A stretch of DNA of 64,000 bases from Bacteroidota bacterium (GTDB taxonomy: Bacteria > Bacteroidota > Bacteroidia > Bacteroidales > Lentimicrobiaceae), in contig WSXU01000001.1 in assembly GCA_009773455.1 (NCBI GenBank), positions 312,073 to 376,072 of the forward strand. Reading direction: 5' to 3'. A program made the translations under genes and the position numbers. Positions 61,009 through 64,000 of the stretch are shown in pieces. Every line of letters starts with the position of its first letter. The first letter of the stretch is position 1. The notes under the pieces were generated by a model, which was not told where the DNA came from, did not search any database, and saw nothing but the letters and a program-made list of their open reading frames with translations.

Positions 61009-61731
61009 TCATATGAAATTCCTGTCAACGAAGCCCTGAAAAGAGTCTTTATACTGATCACTCACAGGAATATATACTTTTCCGAACACAATGCGGCTAC
61101 GCTCAATGATTTCGATCCGTTGGAGGTTAACGATAAAGGAACGGTGAACCCGCATAAAACGACCGGCAGGCAGTTTGCCCTCCATTTGTTTCATGGTCGC
61201 AAGGGTCAGTACCGGCTTGTCCTCACCCTGTAGATAGACTTTCACATAATCCTTCAGACCTTCGATATACTGAATATCTGAAAAATTAATCCGCCTCACC
61301 TTATAATCTGATTTTATAAACAGGAAGTCATTGTTGGCTTCAACCTGCTGATGGTCTGAAGATTGCTCCATATCAATCCGTTGCTTTGCACGGTTGGCCG
61401 ACTCAAGAAATTCTTCAAACGAAAATGGTTTCAAAAGGTAATCCACAGCGTTTAACCTGAACCCTTCCACGGCGTAATTTGTATAGGCCGTTGTAAAAAT
61501 GACGTGACTCAGCCCTTTGCTTAAACGGGCGAATTCAGTGCCCAGTAAATCGGGCATCTGGATATCAAGAAAAATGAGGTCCACAGCATTGGTTTCAAGA
61601 AAATCCATGGCACTGACCGGATTATCAAAACTCCCTGAAAGATCCAGAAACGGAGTTTTTTCAATATACCCCTTAATCAGCTTAAGCGCAAGCGGTTCGT
61701 CATCAATGGCGATGGTTCTGATTGTTTTCAT
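61009..61731 (-). CDS. LytTR-family response regulator
   Basis: A 240-residue regulator. Receiver: acidic pair in IAIDDEPLAL, phospho-acceptor Asp in LIFLDIQMPDLLG, Lys in YLLKPFSFEEFL. The C-terminal LytTR DNA-binding domain shows FLFIKSDYKVRRINFSDIQY and FMRVHRSFIVNLQRIE. The ATG at 61731 gives the usual family start; the frame is open 18 codons more. The gene follows its sensor kinase by 94 bp. Confidence 0.94.
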   Translation of the reverse strand: MKTIRTIAIDDEPLALKLIKGYIEKTPFLDLSGSFDNPVSAMDFLETNAVDLIFLDIQMPDLLGTEFARLSKGLSHVIFTTAYTNYAVEGFRLNAVDYLLKPFSFEEFLESANRAKQRIDMEQSSDHQQVEANNDFLFIKSDYKVRRINFSDIQYIEGLKDYVKVYLQGEDKPVLTLATMKQMEGKLPAGRFMRVHRSFIVNLQRIEIIERSRIVFGKVYIPVSDQYKDSFQGFVDRNFI

Positions 61732-61825
61732 CTGTTTCCTTTCCTTCCTGGTAATGAATACTTTGTTGATAATCTTTCTCCGCACGTTTGGCGGAATGCC
61801 TGTCTTGTTTCTGCCCCAAAATCGT

Positions 61826-62899
61826 TTAAACTGTTTCAGGTTGTTTCAGTTGCAGGGAAAGATTCACTTCAAACTCAGCGCCAGATTCCTTAATACTGAG
61901 CGTGTGCCGGCCAGGATAAAGCAATGCAAGACGTTTCCGGAGGTTCTCCAGTCCGATACCGGTGTGTACTTCTCCCTTATTCCCGTGTTTGCTGTTACTA
62001 CAGGTAAATATCAGTTCTTCCGGTGTCGACCGTATACCAATGTCAATATGGGATGGCTCACGGTAGCTGACCCCATGTTTGAAAGCATTCTCGATGAGTG
62101 AAATAAAGATCATCGGAGGGAGGCTGATTTCACCGGAATGCGGCCTGAAATCGACACTGACCTCAACTTTTTCGCTCAACCTTAGCCTCATCAGATCGAT
62201 GTAATGGTTCATAAAACTAATCTCCTGATCAAGTGTCGTGTTCTCAAAATCAGACTCATACAGTACATACCGCATCATTTTTGAGAGCTTCAGCACAGCA
62301 TTACCGGCCTCATGGTTTCCCGCTTCGGTGAGTGCGTATATGTTGTTCAGGGTATTGAAAAAGAAGTGAGGGCTGATCTGGCTTTTCAGCAGACTGAGAT
62401 CAGCAGCCAGTTTTTCCTTCTCCAGTTCCCTGTTCCTTTTATCTTTCTCCGAGTAAGCCTCCGTGATACGAATTCCTGTAGCCATAACTGCAATCATGAT
62501 GGATGCAAAAACAGAATTAGCATAACGCATCATTGGGGCAGGTCCCCCGAATTTCAGCCCTTCGCCGGCCATTTTCTCCCTGATCAGATCCAGACGCTGG
62601 ATAAGCAGATCATCGGGGAACAGCCAATTGCTCAGCAGTTCAGTTGCTCCGTAAAGGAGCCCGATGGCCAGAATAATCATCGAAAAGAAATATACTCTCC
62701 GGTTATTGAGATAAAAAACCGGAACCAGATAAAAGTAAGTCAGATAAAACACCAACCCACCATTGAGCAGTCTCAGATAATACCTGCCTTCGAAGAAACC
62801 CGGCTCCTCAAGGTTACCTGAAACCATAAACCAGGGAAGGGTAATCACGACGGCCCAGAAGGCCAGATGTAGAAGAACCTTAATCTTATTCCCTTTCAT
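61826..62899 (-). CDS. LytS-type sensor histidine kinase
   Basis: A 357-residue His_kinase-family (LytS/YehU) sensor. Four membrane segments lie in the first 165 residues (VLLHLAFWAVVITLPWFMVS; LLNGGLVFYLTYFYLVPVFY; VYFFSMIILAIGLLYGATEL; NSVFASIMIAVMATGIR). The phospho-accepting His region is LLKSQISPHFFFNTLNNIYA, and the ATPase part shows LPPMIFISLIENAFKHGVSY and GIGLENLRKRL. The ATG at 62899 is chosen over a TTG three codons earlier. It pairs with the LytTR regulator downstream. The permease gene ends 56 bp upstream. Confidence 0.93.
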   Translation of the reverse strand: MKGNKIKVLLHLAFWAVVITLPWFMVSGNLEEPGFFEGRYYLRLLNGGLVFYLTYFYLVPVFYLNNRRVYFFSMIILAIGLLYGATELLSNWLFPDDLLIQRLDLIREKMAGEGLKFGGPAPMMRYANSVFASIMIAVMATGIRITEAYSEKDKRNRELEKEKLAADLSLLKSQISPHFFFNTLNNIYALTEAGNHEAGNAVLKLSKMMRYVLYESDFENTTLDQEISFMNHYIDLMRLRLSEKVEVSVDFRPHSGEISLPPMIFISLIENAFKHGVSYREPSHIDIGIRSTPEELIFTCSNSKHGNKGEVHTGIGLENLRKRLALLYPGRHTLSIKESGAEFEVNLSLQLKQPETV

Positions 62900-62916
62900 A
62901 TTGCTCAATTTAAACT

Positions 62917-62924
62917 CAAAAGTA
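62917..62924 (-). promoter_or_regulatory. -7 element (TACTTTTG) before the LytS-type kinase gene
   Basis: The minus strand reads TACTTTTG, matching TAnnTTTG, 17 nt before the ATG at 62899, in the short gap after the permease gene. It may give the kinase/regulator pair its own transcript. No -33 box at the right distance. Confidence 0.35.
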
Positions 62925-62955
62925 AAGCATTATTGTCAAAGTTGTTGCTCACCCG

Positions 62956-64000
62956 TTATTCAAACCGCAAGGCATCAATCGGGTTGAGACCGGCGGCTTT
63001 TCTGGCCGGATACCACCCGAAAAAGACACCAATGGCTGTGCATACAAGAAACGATACAACGATTGCCAATGGCATCACAGCAATAGGCCAGCCGGTAAGG
63101 TTACCGATCACTGCAGAGGCTGTTACGCCCACCAGAATACCTATAATCCCCCCGATCACACTCAACAGTATACTTTCGATCAGAAACTGCATCAGGATAT
63201 CGAGACCACGACCGCCGATGCTCATGCGAAGGCCGATTTCACGTGTCCGTTCCGTCACCGAGACGTACATGATATTCATGATACCTATACCACCAACAAG
63301 CAGTGAAATGGCAGAAATGGCGCCCAGCAGTGTAGTAAGAATGTCGCTGATCGAACTGAAGGTGCTAACCAGTTCGGCCTGGGTCCTGATCTGAAAGTCA
63401 TCTTCCTCACCCTCCGAGAGTTTATGGGAGGTCCTCATCGCCGTTGTGATTTCAGTCACAGCCTGTGATGTAGCCTCTTCGTTTACGGCTGAACCAAGAA
63501 TGGCATTGATGTGGGTGACCGCAAGAATTCGTTTCTGAACCGTAGTAAACGGTCCGATCAGCAGGTCATCCTGATCCATACCAAACGTATTCTCCCCTTT
63601 TTCCTCCAGTAATCCGATGACACGGACAGGAATATTCTTGAAACGGATGGTCTGCCCGACAGGATCCACCTCTTTACCAAACAGATTATCGGCCACTGTT
63701 TGTCCGATCAGACAAACTTTGGCGGCAGAGGCTACTTCCTGTTCGCTAAACATACGGCCTGTTTTGACTTCCACTTTTTTTATGTCGAGGTAATTTACAT
63801 CCCCACCATAAAATGTGGTCGGCCAGTTATTTCCGCCTGCTACTACCTGTCCCCCACCCCTGACTTCCGGTGATACCGCTGAAACTGAAGGGCAATCCAG
63901 ACGTATGGCTTTCACATCTCTGACATCAAGCGCTTTTGATGACGCATTTCCCTGTTGTACACCCCCCATCATCTGGGTACCGGGCATTACGATCACAAGA
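62956..64000 (-). CDS. MacB-like ABC transporter permease (N-terminus beyond window)
   Basis: The reading frame runs to the window end without a start, so the N-terminal part is missing; 347 codons and one extra base are visible. The visible part is the periplasmic core domain (FSEQEVASAAKVCLIGQTVA, DPVGQTIRFKNIPVRVIGLL) followed by the FtsX-type domain with three membrane helices (LLGAISAISLLVGGIGIMNI; REIGLRMSIGGR; FLIESILLSVIGGIIGILVG; LAIVVSFLVCTAIGVFFGWY; KAAGLNPIDALRFE). MacB-type proteins work with a TolC-like channel to export peptides or drugs, or in mechanotransmission. It precedes the LytS/LytR pair on the same strand. Confidence 0.93.
   Translation of the reverse strand, partial: LVIVMPGTQMMGGVQQGNASSKALDVRDVKAIRLDCPSVSAVSPEVRGGGQVVAGGNNWPTTFYGGDVNYLDIKKVEVKTGRMFSEQEVASAAKVCLIGQTVADNLFGKEVDPVGQTIRFKNIPVRVIGLLEEKGENTFGMDQDDLLIGPFTTVQKRILAVTHINAILGSAVNEEATSQAVTEITTAMRTSHKLSEGEEDDFQIRTQAELVSTFSSISDILTTLLGAISAISLLVGGIGIMNIMYVSVTERTREIGLRMSIGGRGLDILMQFLIESILLSVIGGIIGILVGVTASAVIGNLTGWPIAVMPLAIVVSFLVCTAIGVFFGWYPARKAAGLNPIDALRFE

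Overview
This 64 kb window is chromosomal DNA from a member of the Bacteroidota, most likely a Bacteroidales/Marinilabiliales-type anaerobe, though the order cannot be fixed from sequence alone. The evidence is a PorZ homologue and six further secreted proteins with type IX secretion (T9SS) C-terminal sorting domains, a long IspG, a LysS with the Bacteroidota C-terminal extension, SusE/F-like repeats, LytTR and hybrid two-component systems, and Bacteroidota-type promoters (TTTG, about 19 nt, TAnnTTTG). There are no CRISPR arrays, no prophage and no recognisable insertion sequence. One tRNA-Asn is present. Layout: 1-5061 is housekeeping on the minus strand (lysS partial, recO, porZ). 5311-13670 is the most interesting accessory block: an AraC-type regulator with a degenerate HMA-like N-domain, then a tight PqqD-like / ATP-grasp / PLP decarboxylase cluster, then an ECF sigma factor, a urea-channel-like protein fused to an M23 peptidase, a YaiO-like outer membrane protein and a TPR protein. 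13800-19274 is a CzcA-type heavy metal efflux operon in which the RND pump is fused to its TolC/CzcC-like outer membrane partner. 19481-28495 mixes secreted T9SS cargo with metabolism (SDR protein, HEFGH-type lipoprotein peptidase, UbiE/MenG, cytidylate-kinase-like protein, Pgi). 28792-35117 carries a two-component pair split by a low-complexity spacer, a DEAD-box helicase, an omega-amidase-like nitrilase and an unknown membrane protein. 35704-45018 has a multi-domain secreted protein, a TetR-esterase pair with a visible operator, a run of small VOC/RibD-like/SRPBCC proteins, and a hybrid histidine kinase. 45435-52243 holds a tandem aminotransferase-V protein, an XRE-membrane protein pair with visible operator repeats, and a DUF1028 T9SS protein plus a small lipoprotein flanked by two copies of a structured repeat. 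52728-64000 holds tRNA-Asn, a WalJ-like metallohydrolase, a His-tailed lipoprotein, ispG, an exported isochorismatase-like hydrolase, a giant CotH-type secreted protein, a LytS/LytR pair and the C-terminal part of a MacB-like ABC permease. The best candidate for an undescribed system is 6081-13670. A small PqqD-like (RRE fold) protein, an ATP-grasp ligase and a fold-III PLP decarboxylase overlap or abut like a biosynthetic unit, but no radical SAM enzyme and no obvious precursor peptide is encoded nearby. The decarboxylase itself begins with a YxxPxI segment resembling RRE-bound leader peptides. The adjoining sigma / channel-peptidase / outer-membrane / TPR operon could handle the product in the envelope. 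Other notable signals are compensatory base changes between two copies of a palindromic repeat, 7-bp-period tandem repeats at three separate loci, and a candidate small RNA upstream of pgi.
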